Below, in pieces: positions 27,766 to 35,925 of a DNA stretch of 64,000 nt (position 1 is the first letter of the stretch; each line of letters starts with the position of its first letter). A program made the translations under genes and the position numbers. The stretch is from the NCBI RefSeq assembly GCF_023955655.1, contig NZ_JAMXHT010000008.1, positions 62,001-126,000 on the forward strand. The letters run 5' to 3'. Under the pieces are notes generated by a model that saw only the letters and a list, made by a program, of their open reading frames with translations, was not told the DNA's origin and did not search any database. This stretch comes from Ralstonia soli (lineage in GTDB: Bacteria; Pseudomonadota; Gammaproteobacteria; Burkholderiales; Burkholderiaceae).

Positions 27766-28872
27766 TTAGAACTTGTGGCGCAGACCAACCATGGCGCCCA
27801 TCTGGTTGCTGCTTTCTGCCGGCGTGGTACCGACCGCTGGGGTGTACTGCACATCACCCATGCCTGCCACACCCAGGATCGAACCGCTGCTGTTCTTGGC
27901 ATAAGCCAGGTTCAGGTAGGCGTCCGTACGCTTGGACAGGGCGTAATCGCTGCCGACCACGAACAGCCACGGGCTACCCACGTTGCTGCCCTTGTCTTGC
28001 TGGTAGTACGCGGCGCCCGTCAGGGACACCGCCGGCGTGGCTTGGTAGCCAGCGCCCAGCCAGTACAGGTTCGAGCGCACGTTAGGCAGGTTAGCCGCCA
28101 GGTAATCGGCACTCGCGTTGGACCAACGGTAGCCGGCAAACAGCTTGGCCGGACCAAATGCATAGGTGCCAGCCACGGTTGCGCGCTGTTGCTTGGCGCT
28201 CGTGTTGGGGATGAGGATGCCGCCGTTGCTGTTCGATTGGTCATACACCGCACCCACCGAGAAGGGGCCCGTGGCGTAGTTCACACCAGCGCTCCACTCA
28301 CGGCCCACATGGTTGTTGCCAGCCACTTCTTGACCGTCGTTGCGCGTCGAGTACAGCCCCGAGGCCGTCAGGCCGCCGAACGTGCCTACGTACTTCACGG
28401 CGTTGTCGGCACGGCCGCCCATTGCCGGATCCTGCGACAGGATCGAGTAGCGCGAAGTCAGCGCCATCGGGTCGTACTTGGTCGTGAAGTCGTACAGCAG
28501 GTTCGTCTGGCGACCCAGGGTCAGTTGGCCCCACTGGCCTTGCAGGCCGACGTAAGCAGCACGGCCGAACAGGCGGCTATTGCCGTTGGCATCCAGCTGG
28601 GCCGACTTGCCGTCGTCGAGCGTGAAGCCGCTTTCCAGATTGAAGATGCCCTTCAGGCCACCGCCCAGGTCTTCAACACCACGCAGGCCCCAACGGGAAC
28701 CCGTCATTTCGCTACCCGATTGCACGGCCGTGCGCGAGCCACCGTTGCCCGGGCCGTTGTTCACCCACTCAACGCCGGCGTCAACCGTACCGTACAGGGA
28801 GACGCTCGATTGCGCGAATGCGCCTGCCGAAACCAGGGATGCGGCAGCAGCCGCAAACAGCTTGATCTTCAT
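27766..28872 (-). CDS. Outer-membrane general porin (OmpC-like, betaproteobacterial)
   Basis: Trimeric 16-stranded porin of the Gram-negative porin family, 368 aa. The signal peptide is MKIKLFAAAAASLVSAGAFA, followed by QSSVSLYGTVDAGVEWV. It contains the constriction-loop segment and ends with the outer-membrane targeting strand GLRHKF with terminal Phe. The start at 28872 is chosen by the signal peptide. The 5' leader has a 7-bp hairpin. The upstream intergenic region is AT-rich. Probably highly expressed, judging by codon use with few rare codons. Confidence 0.93.
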   Translation of the reverse strand: MKIKLFAAAAASLVSAGAFAQSSVSLYGTVDAGVEWVNNGPGNGGSRTAVQSGSEMTGSRWGLRGVEDLGGGLKGIFNLESGFTLDDGKSAQLDANGNSRLFGRAAYVGLQGQWGQLTLGRQTNLLYDFTTKYDPMALTSRYSILSQDPAMGGRADNAVKYVGTFGGLTASGLYSTRNDGQEVAGNNHVGREWSAGVNYATGPFSVGAVYDQSNSNGGILIPNTSAKQQRATVAGTYAFGPAKLFAGYRWSNASADYLAANLPNVRSNLYWLGAGYQATPAVSLTGAAYYQQDKGSNVGSPWLFVVGSDYALSKRTDAYLNLAYAKNSSGSILGVAGMGDVQYTPAVGTTPAESSNQMGAMVGLRHKF

Positions 28873-28894
28873 ATCGTTTTCCTTGAAAAACACC

Positions 28895-28912
28895 ATCGCA
28901 AGGATTTGCGAT
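28895..28912 (-). promoter_or_regulatory. Hairpin in the porin 5' leader
   Basis: Perfect inverted repeat ATCGCAA-GGAT-TTGCGAT, 7-bp stem and 4-base loop, 23 bp upstream of the porin start codon on the leader side. A possible promoter lies further up: minus-strand -10-like CATAAT (28921-28926) and TTGTTC (28946-28951), although the 19-bp spacer is long. May stabilise the mRNA or bind a regulator; inference only. Confidence 0.4.
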
Positions 28913-29139
28913 CGACGGCCATTATGTATGCCGATAACGCGTGCCGAACAATGAAGCCGATTGCCCTGTGGTAAATATGAAACCTAAGCCTTGATCCATG
29001 AATTCAACATGCAAATCAATGACTTACACCGAATCAAACGCCACCGTAAGCATGCCTCACAAACACGTAATCCAATGCACCTCCACACGTAATCCAATGA
29101 AGCAACAAAATCATCAAATAAATTACGCAAATTAAAATA

Positions 29140-29167
29140 TTGAAGGACGGCTGTTTTCGATTATGAT
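29140..29167 (+). promoter_or_regulatory. Sigma-70-type promoter of a candidate small RNA
   Basis: -35 TTGAAG (29140-29145), 16-bp spacer, -10 TATGAT (29162-29167), in an AT-rich intergenic stretch. The predicted transcript starts near 29175. No protein-coding gene on + follows; the next signal is an intrinsic terminator about 40 bp downstream. Confidence 0.6.
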
Positions 29168-29174
29168 TCGGGCC

Positions 29175-29246
29175 GAAGCTTGAATGACAGTTTCACAGCT
29201 TCATATCGACCTTAAGGGGCCGCCTACACAGCGGCCTCTTTTTTTT
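29175..29246 (+). ncRNA. Candidate small RNA, about 72 nt
   Basis: Starts at the predicted initiation point and ends in the T8 run of an intrinsic terminator (stem 29215-29223 with 29231-29239, loop CTACACA). Its 5' end folds as GAAGCT (29175-29180) with AGCTTC (29197-29202). The terminator works only on +, where no gene reads into it, because the porin and the response regulator flanking it are both on minus. An ATG at 29184 begins a frame with no ribosome binding site, so a non-coding RNA is the better reading. The porin neighbour makes an envelope-regulating sRNA conceivable. Confidence 0.6.
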
Positions 29247-29267
29247 CGCGCGCAAAACCTGCGGGTT

Positions 29268-29852
29268 TCAGGTGGCGAGCCCGACCTTCCTCGATATGCG
29301 GTGCTTGAAGGTGGAGACGGTCTTCGGAGAGATGCCCAGCCGCTTGGCGATCTCGGTGTTCCGGTGGCCTTCTGCCAGCAGCTGGTTCACGCGCATCTCG
29401 CGCTGGGTGAGCGTGGCGATGCCACCGCCTTCGGCGGGGCTCATCGCCGTGGTCGGAAACGCGAGATAGCCTCGCGCCGCCAGCAGCAGCGCTGCCGTCA
29501 GCACGGATGTCGCCTCCGACTTCGGGACGTACGCATTGGCGCCCGCGAGAAAGGCCAGCCGGGCTTCGTTGCCTGTGGTGTCGGAAGAGGTCATCACGAA
29601 GCCGATGTCCTGGCGCTGCGCACGCACGCGGCGTACGAGCTCCAGGCCGTCGAGGTTGGGCAGGTTGATATCGACGATGGCGAGCTTCGGGGCCGCCGAG
29701 CGCACCAGTTGCAGCCCCTGCGCGCCGTCGGCGGCGGTGGCAACCAACTGCAGTTGGGGGGAGCCGGCAAGCAAGGCCTGGATAGACTCCAGGACGATTG
29801 GATGGTCGTCAATCGCGACGACAGAGTAAAACGTGGGATCTACGGTGGACAT
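29268..29852 (-). CDS. Two-component response regulator, NarL/LuxR (BvgA-like) type
   Basis: 194 aa. The receiver domain has the acidic pair Asp15/Asp16 (VVAIDDHP), the phosphoacceptor Asp61 in LAIVDINLPNLDG and the Lys in AYVPKSEA. The C-terminal LuxR-type helix-turn-helix contains LTQREMRVNQLLAEGHRNTEIAKRL and ISPKTVSTFKHRI. The start at 29852 (MSTVDPTF) fits the family; the longer frame is unlikely. No histidine kinase lies nearby, so the partner must be encoded elsewhere. Confidence 0.88.
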   Translation of the reverse strand: MSTVDPTFYSVVAIDDHPIVLESIQALLAGSPQLQLVATAADGAQGLQLVRSAAPKLAIVDINLPNLDGLELVRRVRAQRQDIGFVMTSSDTTGNEARLAFLAGANAYVPKSEATSVLTAALLLAARGYLAFPTTAMSPAEGGGIATLTQREMRVNQLLAEGHRNTEIAKRLGISPKTVSTFKHRISRKVGLAT

Positions 29853-30031
29853 GGTCGCTGGCGTTCGCACGGGTTGGACTTTCCGCCACGTTCCGTTGCA
29901 AAAACACGGCGGATTCCATGGTGCGAGTGCGCCCGTGCAAGCCAGGTTCCGCGCGGTACAGGTTTGCACCGAACAGGCGTCAGATCCTTGTCAATTGCAA
30001 CGTAGGGTCACAAGCCATGCCCTCCGCCGGC

Positions 30032-30223
30032 TCAAGCGAGGCGGAACACATCCACCGCGCCGCGCAATTCCTGCGCTTGCTGGCGCAGGCTTTCGGCAGC
30101 AGCGGCGGCCTCTTCCACCAGCGCAGCGTTCTGCTGCGTCACCTCGTCCATCACCGTGACAGCCCGGTTGACCTCTTCAATGCCCTGAGACTGCTCGCGC
30201 GAGGCATGGTCGTTCTCCGTCAA
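30032..30223 (-). pseudogene. C-terminal remnant of a methyl-accepting chemotaxis protein
   Basis: About 63 codons matching the end of chemoreceptor signalling domains: HASREQSQGIEEVNRAV, MDEVTQQNAALVEEAAAAA and the closing heptads. A full receptor needs several hundred more residues upstream, but that space is taken by the SDR gene, whose stop lies 12 bp away. No ribosome binding site precedes it. It is a 3' relic left by deletion or by recombination at this site. Confidence 0.8.
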
Positions 30224-30234
30224 ACAGGTCGACG

Positions 30235-31023
30235 TCAGAACGCCGACTTCACCACCCCGCCATCCACCCGCAGCGCAGCACCGGTGGTGGCCGACGACAA
30301 CGGGCTGGCCACGTAGGCGACCAGGTTGGCCACCTCCTGCGTCGTGGCAAAGCGCTTGATGAGCGAGGTCGGCCGGGCGGTCTCGAAGAAGGTTTTCTCG
30401 AAGGCCTCGAAGCTCTGGCCGCCCGAGAGCTTGCCGACAAACTCATCCACGCCTTCCGAGCGCGTCGGCCCGGGCAGCACGGCATTCACGGTGACGGCCG
30501 TGCCGGCGGTCAGTTCGGCCAACCCGCGCGAGAGGCCCAGCAGCGCCGTCTTCGTCACACCGTAGTGGATCATCTCGGCCGGAATCTGCACGCCGCTCTC
30601 GCTGCTGATGAAGACGATCCGGCCCCAGTTCTGTGCACGCATGCCGGGCAGGTACGCGCGCGAAAGCCGCACGCCGCTCATCACGTTCACGTTGAAGAAA
30701 CGCAGCCACTCGGCGTCGTCGATGTCTTCGAACGGCTTCGGATCGAAGATACCGAGGTTGTTGACGAGGATGTCGACCGCGGGGAAGCGGCCCAGCAGCG
30801 CGTCGACCTGAGCCGGGTTGGACAAATCGCCCGCAAAGCCTTCGACCTGGGCGTCGGGCACCTCGGTGCGCAACCGCGCAATCGCATCGGAGACCGAGCC
30901 TTCGGTGCGGCCGTTGACGATCACGCGGGCGCCTTCGGCGGCGAGTGCTACAGCAATGGCATGTCCGATGCCCTTGGTCGAGCCCGTGACGAGGGCTAGC
31001 TTGTTCTGAAGGTGGAGGTTCAT
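30235..31023 (-). CDS. Short-chain dehydrogenase/reductase
   Basis: Classical SDR oxidoreductase, 262 aa. It has the cofactor motif VTGSTKGIGHAIA near residue 12, LVNNLGIFD, and the catalytic Tyr-x-x-x-Lys in MIHYGVTKTALLG, with the C-terminal DGGVVKSAF. The start is ATG 31023 (MNLHLQNKLAL); the frame extends further but without support. Substrate unknown. It is divergent from a MarR regulator 288 bp away, which could control it. Confidence 0.87.
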   Translation of the reverse strand: MNLHLQNKLALVTGSTKGIGHAIAVALAAEGARVIVNGRTEGSVSDAIARLRTEVPDAQVEGFAGDLSNPAQVDALLGRFPAVDILVNNLGIFDPKPFEDIDDAEWLRFFNVNVMSGVRLSRAYLPGMRAQNWGRIVFISSESGVQIPAEMIHYGVTKTALLGLSRGLAELTAGTAVTVNAVLPGPTRSEGVDEFVGKLSGGQSFEAFEKTFFETARPTSLIKRFATTQEVANLVAYVASPLSSATTGAALRVDGGVVKSAF

Positions 31024-31311
31024 GGCGTGCAAAAAAGGAATATGGAGGAGGAGGAGCACGCCGCGCCACTTGGTGCTGGGGCGACGTTTCAACCATGATA
31101 CGAAGCCCCCCGGCCCTTGGCAGCCGCAATCGTTTTGCAGCGGTATCCAACGAGATTTGATGGTCAGCGTTGGTGTCGATCCCGGCTTGACGGCCTGGGC
31201 AAGCGACGATTAGTGTGCAATGGAGCACGCCCCGCGCGAATCGGGGAAACAGACAGGGAACGCATGGCGTGCCATACAAGCCGGATCACCGGCAGAACGG
31301 GGAGCACCACC

Positions 31312-31803
31312 ATGAGCATCGACGTACAGACACCTGAGGCCGCCGCCGGCAACAGCGCCATCGAAGGCGCTTACCAGATTGACACCATGGACCGCGAAAC
31401 CAACGTCGGCCGGCTCGTGCAGCGGGTCCGGCATGCGCTGGTGACGCATATCGACAGCGCCATGGCCTCGCTGGACCTGACAGCCGCGCAGTGGACCGTG
31501 GTCATCTACCTTGCGGAAGACCTGGCGACCACGCCAGCCGAACTCTCGCGCCTGTTGCACTACGATCCAGGTGCGATGACGCGACTGATCGATCGGCTGG
31601 AGAAGAAGAACATCGTCAAGCGCGCCCCGAGCGATGCGGACCGCCGCTCGGTGGTGGTCTCGCTCACCGAACAGGGCCGTGCGCTGTATCCGGAGATCCG
31701 GCCCTTGATCATCGACGTGCTGAACCACCTGCTGCGCGGGTTCTCGCAGACCGAGGTCAAGCAGTTGGAAAACCTGCTGCTGCGCGTGCTGCACAACGCC
31801 TGA
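31312..31803 (+). CDS. MarR-family transcriptional regulator
   Basis: 163 aa with the winged helix-turn-helix of MarR proteins: LTAAQWTVVIYLAEDL, TTPAELSRLLHYDPGAMTRLIDRLEKK and the wing DADRRSVVVSLTEQGRALYPEI. The start ATG at 31312 has GGGGAGC upstream. It is divergent from the SDR gene with a long shared leader region (31024-31311), the likely operator region. The ligand is unknown. Confidence 0.9.
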   Translation: MSIDVQTPEAAAGNSAIEGAYQIDTMDRETNVGRLVQRVRHALVTHIDSAMASLDLTAAQWTVVIYLAEDLATTPAELSRLLHYDPGAMTRLIDRLEKKNIVKRAPSDADRRSVVVSLTEQGRALYPEIRPLIIDVLNHLLRGFSQTEVKQLENLLLRVLHNA

Positions 31804-31837
31804 TCGATTCGGGCGCTGGCAATGCTGCGCGGCAGTC

Positions 31838-32554
31838 TCAGCCGGCGGTGCTGCCGGCGCGCAGGTTGTCGCGCTGGCGGCGCAGTTCTGCCAGCGTATC
31901 GGGTGCATCGATGGGAATGGCGGCAGCCTGCTTCAGCACCGCCTCCAATGCGCCGGCACGCTGCGCGATCGTGCCCTGCTCCACGGCCAGGGCCGCGCCT
32001 TTGATGCGATGCGCCGCATGGCGGAGCCCTTCCAGGTCGGCCGCAGCGATGGCATGGGCCAGGCGCTCCAGATCCTCGTCGAGCGACTCCAGATAGACCG
32101 ACCAAAGATCGCGCCCGACCGCGGCCGTGACGGGCATGTGAGCCTGCACATCATCAGCACGGTCACACCACAGCGCGAGCAGGTCGCGCAGGACGTCTTC
32201 GCGAATCGGCTTGGTCAGCATGCCGTCCATTCCGCTCGCCATGACGCGCTGCTGGTGTTCGTCGTCGGTGGCCGAAGAGATGGCGAGGATGGGCATATGA
32301 GCGCCCGTGCCGGACTCATGCGCACGAATGCGCTCGGCCACGGCATAGCCATCGAGATCAGGCAACTGGCAATCCAGCAGGATCAGATCAAACGGCTGCG
32401 CGCCAGCCTTCTCCAGCGCCTGCGCGCCATCGGCGGCGAGTTCGACATCGCAGTCGAGTTCGCGCAGCTGGTATTCGAGGATCAGCAGGTTGGCCGGCTG
32501 GTCATCGACCACCAGCACGCGGGGGCGCGGCCGGACAGGCTGGCCAGCGCTCAT
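31838..32554 (-). CDS. Receiver-Hpt phosphorelay protein
   Basis: 238 aa with two modules: a receiver domain (VLVVDDQPANLLI; phosphoacceptor Asp61 in LILLDCQLPDLDG; Lys115 in MLTKPI) and a C-terminal histidine phosphotransfer domain with the HxxKG site H182-R-I-K-G. This is the tail half of an unorthodox sensor kinase without the kinase. Its start overlaps the stop of the upstream regulator gene (ATGA at 32551-32554), so both are made together and probably act in one phosphorelay. Confidence 0.87.
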   Translation of the reverse strand: MSAGQPVRPRPRVLVVDDQPANLLILEYQLRELDCDVELAADGAQALEKAGAQPFDLILLDCQLPDLDGYAVAERIRAHESGTGAHMPILAISSATDDEHQQRVMASGMDGMLTKPIREDVLRDLLALWCDRADDVQAHMPVTAAVGRDLWSVYLESLDEDLERLAHAIAAADLEGLRHAAHRIKGAALAVEQGTIAQRAGALEAVLKQAAAIPIDAPDTLAELRRQRDNLRAGSTAG

Positions 32555-33252
32555 TGCCCCTCCAGCTCGTGCTTGATCTTGAAGAGTTCGGTGTCGGTAC
32601 GGATGCCGAGCTTGCGATAGGCGGATTGCTTCTGCGAGCTGATGGTCTTGATGCTGCGTGCGAACTTCTCGGCAATGTCCGTCACCGACATGCCGTCGAG
32701 GCAGCAGCGCAGTACTTCGCGCTCACGCGGGCTCAGTTCAGGGCGATCGACCAGGGCGGCGAGATCGCCAGCGGCCCCGTCGGCTGCAGCAGCCGGCGCA
32801 TCGGCCAGCGCATCGCGTTCCATCTCGGCGGCCAGGGTGTCGTTCAGGCGTTTGCCGCCCGTGGCCACGGTGCGGATGGCGCGCACCAGTTCCGACAGCT
32901 CTTCTTCCTTGCCGACAAACCCGCGCGCGCCGGCATGCATGACCATGCCGACCGTCGCCTTGTTGTGGTGCGCCGAAGCCACCAGGATCTTCAAATCCGG
33001 ATACCGCACGCGAATCAGGCGGATCAGGTTCAGCCCGTCGATTTCGGCGGGCCCGAGCGAGTAGTCCATCAGCAGGACGTCCACTTCGACGGCGCTGTCC
33101 TTGAGCGCCTGCACCACCTCGCGGCCCGACGCAAACAGGGCTGTGACCTCGATGTCCGATTCCTGCTTCAGGCGCGCGGCCAAGCCATGGCGGACGACCG
33201 CATGGTCATCGAGCACGACCACGCGAATCGGTCGGGTCGCGGTCCAGTTCAT
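32551..33252 (-). CDS. Two-component response regulator, RcsB/NarL-like
   Basis: 233 aa. The receiver domain has VVVLDDHAVVRHGL, Asp63 in LLMDYSLGPAEIDG and Lys in FVGKEEEL. The C-terminal LuxR-type helix-turn-helix contains LSPREREVLRCCLDGMSVTDIA and IKTISSQKQSAYRKL. The insertion after the phosphoacceptor and the HTH resemble RcsB. The ATG at 33252 has AGGAAT about 10 bases upstream. First gene of a two-gene operon with the receiver-Hpt protein. No cognate kinase in the window. Confidence 0.88.
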   Translation of the reverse strand: MNWTATRPIRVVVLDDHAVVRHGLAARLKQESDIEVTALFASGREVVQALKDSAVEVDVLLMDYSLGPAEIDGLNLIRLIRVRYPDLKILVASAHHNKATVGMVMHAGARGFVGKEEELSELVRAIRTVATGGKRLNDTLAAEMERDALADAPAAAADGAAGDLAALVDRPELSPREREVLRCCLDGMSVTDIAEKFARSIKTISSQKQSAYRKLGIRTDTELFKIKHELEGQ

Positions 33253-33590
33253 GTTGGCAGATTCCTATTCGACTTGTTTTGATTGACTGCACAGGCTGGC
33301 TCTAATGTGCCACAACGTCACAGCGGGATATAACACGTAGGCACAAATTTTGGGCCAAAACGGCTCCGCCGCAATGGGCGCCCGATATGACGAGGCCATG
33401 CCCGTCCGGCAAAACGGGCACATATTAATGTCTTTATGACCTGTGCTGAATGCAATCAAATAGATACCGAGCGTTGCGGCAGCTCGGGTTCCATGCAGGC
33501 CGCCGGCGATGCAGCCGGGATGAAGCGGGCCGTGTCCCCTGTTTGCGCTGCCAAGTCGGGCAGATGGCCCGGGTACAGCGACGTTGCCGC
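33253..33590. other. Intergenic region upstream of the RcsB-like operon
   Basis: 338 bp with relatively low GC. It holds an inverted repeat TGCCCGT (33400-33406) and ACGGGCA (33415-33421). No gene-like frame with a ribosome binding site was found; a short + frame starting MTCAECNQ at 33436 has no family features. The promoter of the response-regulator operon should be in 33260-33350. Confidence 0.35.
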
Positions 33591-34190
33591 TTACTTACGC
33601 ACCCAGCCGCGCCGCACGCACGGCGCAAGCACCACGCCGTGCACCGCCAGCCCCAGGCGGTGCAGCGGCTCGGACAGCGTATGTGCCACGCGCCCGCTGC
33701 ACAGCCATGCGCTCAGGGCCGCTACGGCCGCCGCGCCGAGCATGTCGAACGGATAGTGCACACCGAGGTAGATGCGCGCCCAGGCCATCGGCAAGCCCAG
33801 CAGCGCTAGCAGCACCCCGGTGCGACGCAGGCGCGCGTTCCACATCAGGCTGAACGCCACGGTCCAGAGTACGGTCAGGTGATCGCTCGGGAACGAGGAG
33901 TCCGGCACGTGCGGCAGCAGGTTGGTCCCCAACCCGATTGCAAACGGCCGCGGGTGATACCACACCAGGCCAAGCCCGACGTTGATCAGCAGCGCCAGCA
34001 CCGTGGCCACGGCGGTCTGCAACGCCTGGCGGCGCGTGGTGGGCGCCCCCCACAACCAGCCAGCCACGAGCGTGAGCGGCACCAGCCAGATGGCGTATTC
34101 AGCAAAGGCCATCGCCAGCCAGACCGTGGTGACGGCAGGGTCGGCGGGTGCGTTGATCCAGAGAAACAGTGTGTGATTGAGCGATTCCAT
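33591..34190 (-). CDS. PAP2-family phosphatase (undecaprenyl-diphosphatase-like)
   Basis: Integral membrane phosphatase of 199 aa with about six helices and the three PAP2 motifs: the K-x6-RP-like region reads WYHPRPFAIG, the PSDH motif FPSDHLTVL, and R-x5-H-x3-D in ARIYLGVHYPFDML. Its size and the MESLNHTLFLWINAPA start resemble BcrC-type undecaprenyl pyrophosphate phosphatases that recycle the cell-wall lipid carrier. The actual substrate is inferred. Confidence 0.83.
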   Translation of the reverse strand: MESLNHTLFLWINAPADPAVTTVWLAMAFAEYAIWLVPLTLVAGWLWGAPTTRRQALQTAVATVLALLINVGLGLVWYHPRPFAIGLGTNLLPHVPDSSFPSDHLTVLWTVAFSLMWNARLRRTGVLLALLGLPMAWARIYLGVHYPFDMLGAAAVAALSAWLCSGRVAHTLSEPLHRLGLAVHGVVLAPCVRRGWVRK

Positions 34191-34477
34191 ACAGCATCGG
34201 CCCGCAGACCGGAGTGATTCGACAGCGGTGGTTGGTCCGGCCGAGGGTACGGGACGTTCCCTTCAATTCGCTTGGAGCCGGCCAGCGCACAAGCCTACGG
34301 TGTCAGACTTAGCCCAGCCGTAGCACCAGCGGATCATTGCCTAGGCTTTTCGCACCGCCTGCCGGTGCCTATGATGTAGGCACCTCGACGCGCAGCCGGG
34401 CGGGCTACCGCATGCCGGAAGACACAACAAGGCGCCCGGCAGGCATCGAACACCACAGTCAAAACCCTGGGGGGTGG

Positions 34478-35845
34478 ATGGAAAGTTTCCTGATTCAGCG
34501 GGCTACGCGCCGGCAAGCGGTCAGTGCCGGCACGGTGGCGCTGCTGATCTTGCTCACGCTGGCGCTGGCCGCGCCGCGCGCCGGCGTGCAATGGCCAGCA
34601 ATCCACCCATTCATGCCGATGTGCGCATTGACGGTGTTCACCACGGCCGGCATTGCGGCGTTCCTTCTGGGCGCGCAGTTCACCGTCACGCGGCAGCCAA
34701 TGCTGGGCGCGCTGGGAGGCGCATATGCCTTCACCGCGCTGGCCGTTGCCCTGCAATTGCTGATGTTCCCGGGCGTGTTCTCCCCGACGGGCCTGCTCGG
34801 CGCCCGCCCCACGAGCGCCGTGTGGATGTGGGTGTTCTGGCACGGCGGCTTTCCGCTGTTCGTGACCCTGGCGGTGCTCATGCGCGACCGGCTCTCGCGC
34901 GATGCCATTCCCGCCGGGCGGGTCGGCCTATGGGCTTGGCTCCTGATCGGCGGACCGGTGGCGGTGGGTGCCATGCTGTGCGGCTTCGCGCTGGTGACCA
35001 ACCTGCCGCCACCACTGCATGCGACCAACAGCGACAACCCGGTGGCAGTCATCCTGTGGGCAATCAACGCCATCGCCGTGCTGCTGGTAGTCGCCAAGAG
35101 CCGCCTGCGCGGCGTGCTCGACGTGTGGCTGGCCGTTGCCGCCCTGGCCTGCCTGACCGACACCACCCTCAACCTGCTGAGCACCGACCGCTTTACCGTC
35201 GGCTGGTACGTGGCACGCTTGTTCAGCATGCTGGCGCCCGGCGTGTTGGTGTGCGTGCTGGTGTGGGAAGTCACGGCGCTGTACCGGCGCCTGTTCGAAG
35301 CGCATGTGTCGCTGCGGCAAGCGTCCATGCGTGATGCGCTGACCGGCCTGTACAACCGCAGCTATTTCAACGAGCAGATCGGCACGACGATCAGCGCTGC
35401 GCAGCACGCGGGGCAGCCGCTCTCGCTGGTGATGGTCGATGTGGACCACTTCAAGCGCTACAACGACGCATTCGGCCACCTCAAGGGCGACGCCTGCCTG
35501 GCGGCCGTAGCCGATGCGCTAGCCGGCGTGGTGCGCCGCCCGGCCGATTTCATCGTCCGCTACGGTGGCGAAGAGTTCGTCGTCGTGCTGCCCGAAACCG
35601 ATGCACAGGCCGCACAGGACCTGGCCGAGCGCGCGCGTGAAGCGGTGCTGCGTCTGCGCATCGAAGCCACCGCGCCGTCGCGCTACGTGACCGTCAGCGC
35701 CGGCTGCGCCACGGCCGCGCCGGGCACAGGCACCTTCTCCATCGACATGCTGGTCGAAACCGCCGATGCCGCGCTGTACCGGGCCAAGGCGGCCGGGCGC
35801 AATCTGGTGATCAGCGCGCAGGCGCTGCCGGCTGCGCTCACGTAG
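34478..35845 (+). CDS. Membrane-bound diguanylate cyclase
   Basis: 455 aa. An N-terminal membrane domain of about seven or eight helices, of MASE4-like type, is followed by a GGDEF domain (ASMRDALTGLYNRSYF, VDVDHFKRYNDAFGH, active loop RYGGEEFVVV near residue 361). The product-inhibition site RxxD (RPAD) lies five residues before GGEEF, so the cyclase is probably active and feedback-inhibited by cyclic di-GMP. The start at 34478 has a GGGGTGG purine tract; longer in-frame starts lack one. Confidence 0.87.
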   Translation: MESFLIQRATRRQAVSAGTVALLILLTLALAAPRAGVQWPAIHPFMPMCALTVFTTAGIAAFLLGAQFTVTRQPMLGALGGAYAFTALAVALQLLMFPGVFSPTGLLGARPTSAVWMWVFWHGGFPLFVTLAVLMRDRLSRDAIPAGRVGLWAWLLIGGPVAVGAMLCGFALVTNLPPPLHATNSDNPVAVILWAINAIAVLLVVAKSRLRGVLDVWLAVAALACLTDTTLNLLSTDRFTVGWYVARLFSMLAPGVLVCVLVWEVTALYRRLFEAHVSLRQASMRDALTGLYNRSYFNEQIGTTISAAQHAGQPLSLVMVDVDHFKRYNDAFGHLKGDACLAAVADALAGVVRRPADFIVRYGGEEFVVVLPETDAQAAQDLAERAREAVLRLRIEATAPSRYVTVSAGCATAAPGTGTFSIDMLVETADAALYRAKAAGRNLVISAQALPAALT

Positions 35846-35846
35846 C

Positions 35847-35885
35847 GCAAGTCAAACGCTCAAACCCTCTGAGCGTTCGACTTGC
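35847..35885 (+). terminator. Long hairpin after the diguanylate cyclase
   Basis: The arms 35847-35862 and 35870-35885 (GCAAGTC-A-AACGCTCA against TGAGCGTT-C-GACTTGC) pair over 16 positions with one mismatch, loop AACCCTC. It begins just after the stop codon. The T-run downstream is weak, so it may stabilise the 3' end as much as terminate. Confidence 0.55.
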
Positions 35886-35925
35886 CCGTCTTTGCTGTCT
35901 TCTTTATTTCTTCTGTATATAAAAA

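Noticed and set aside
29184-30005. Protein gene starting at the ATG inside the candidate sRNA
   Set aside because: No ribosome binding site, a strong terminator 30-60 bases after the start, and the rest is the mirror of a response regulator.
33436-33756. Small + frame beginning MTCAECNQ
   Set aside because: The Cys pair looked like a metal site, but there is no ribosome binding site and the second half is the mirror of the PAP2 phosphatase gene.
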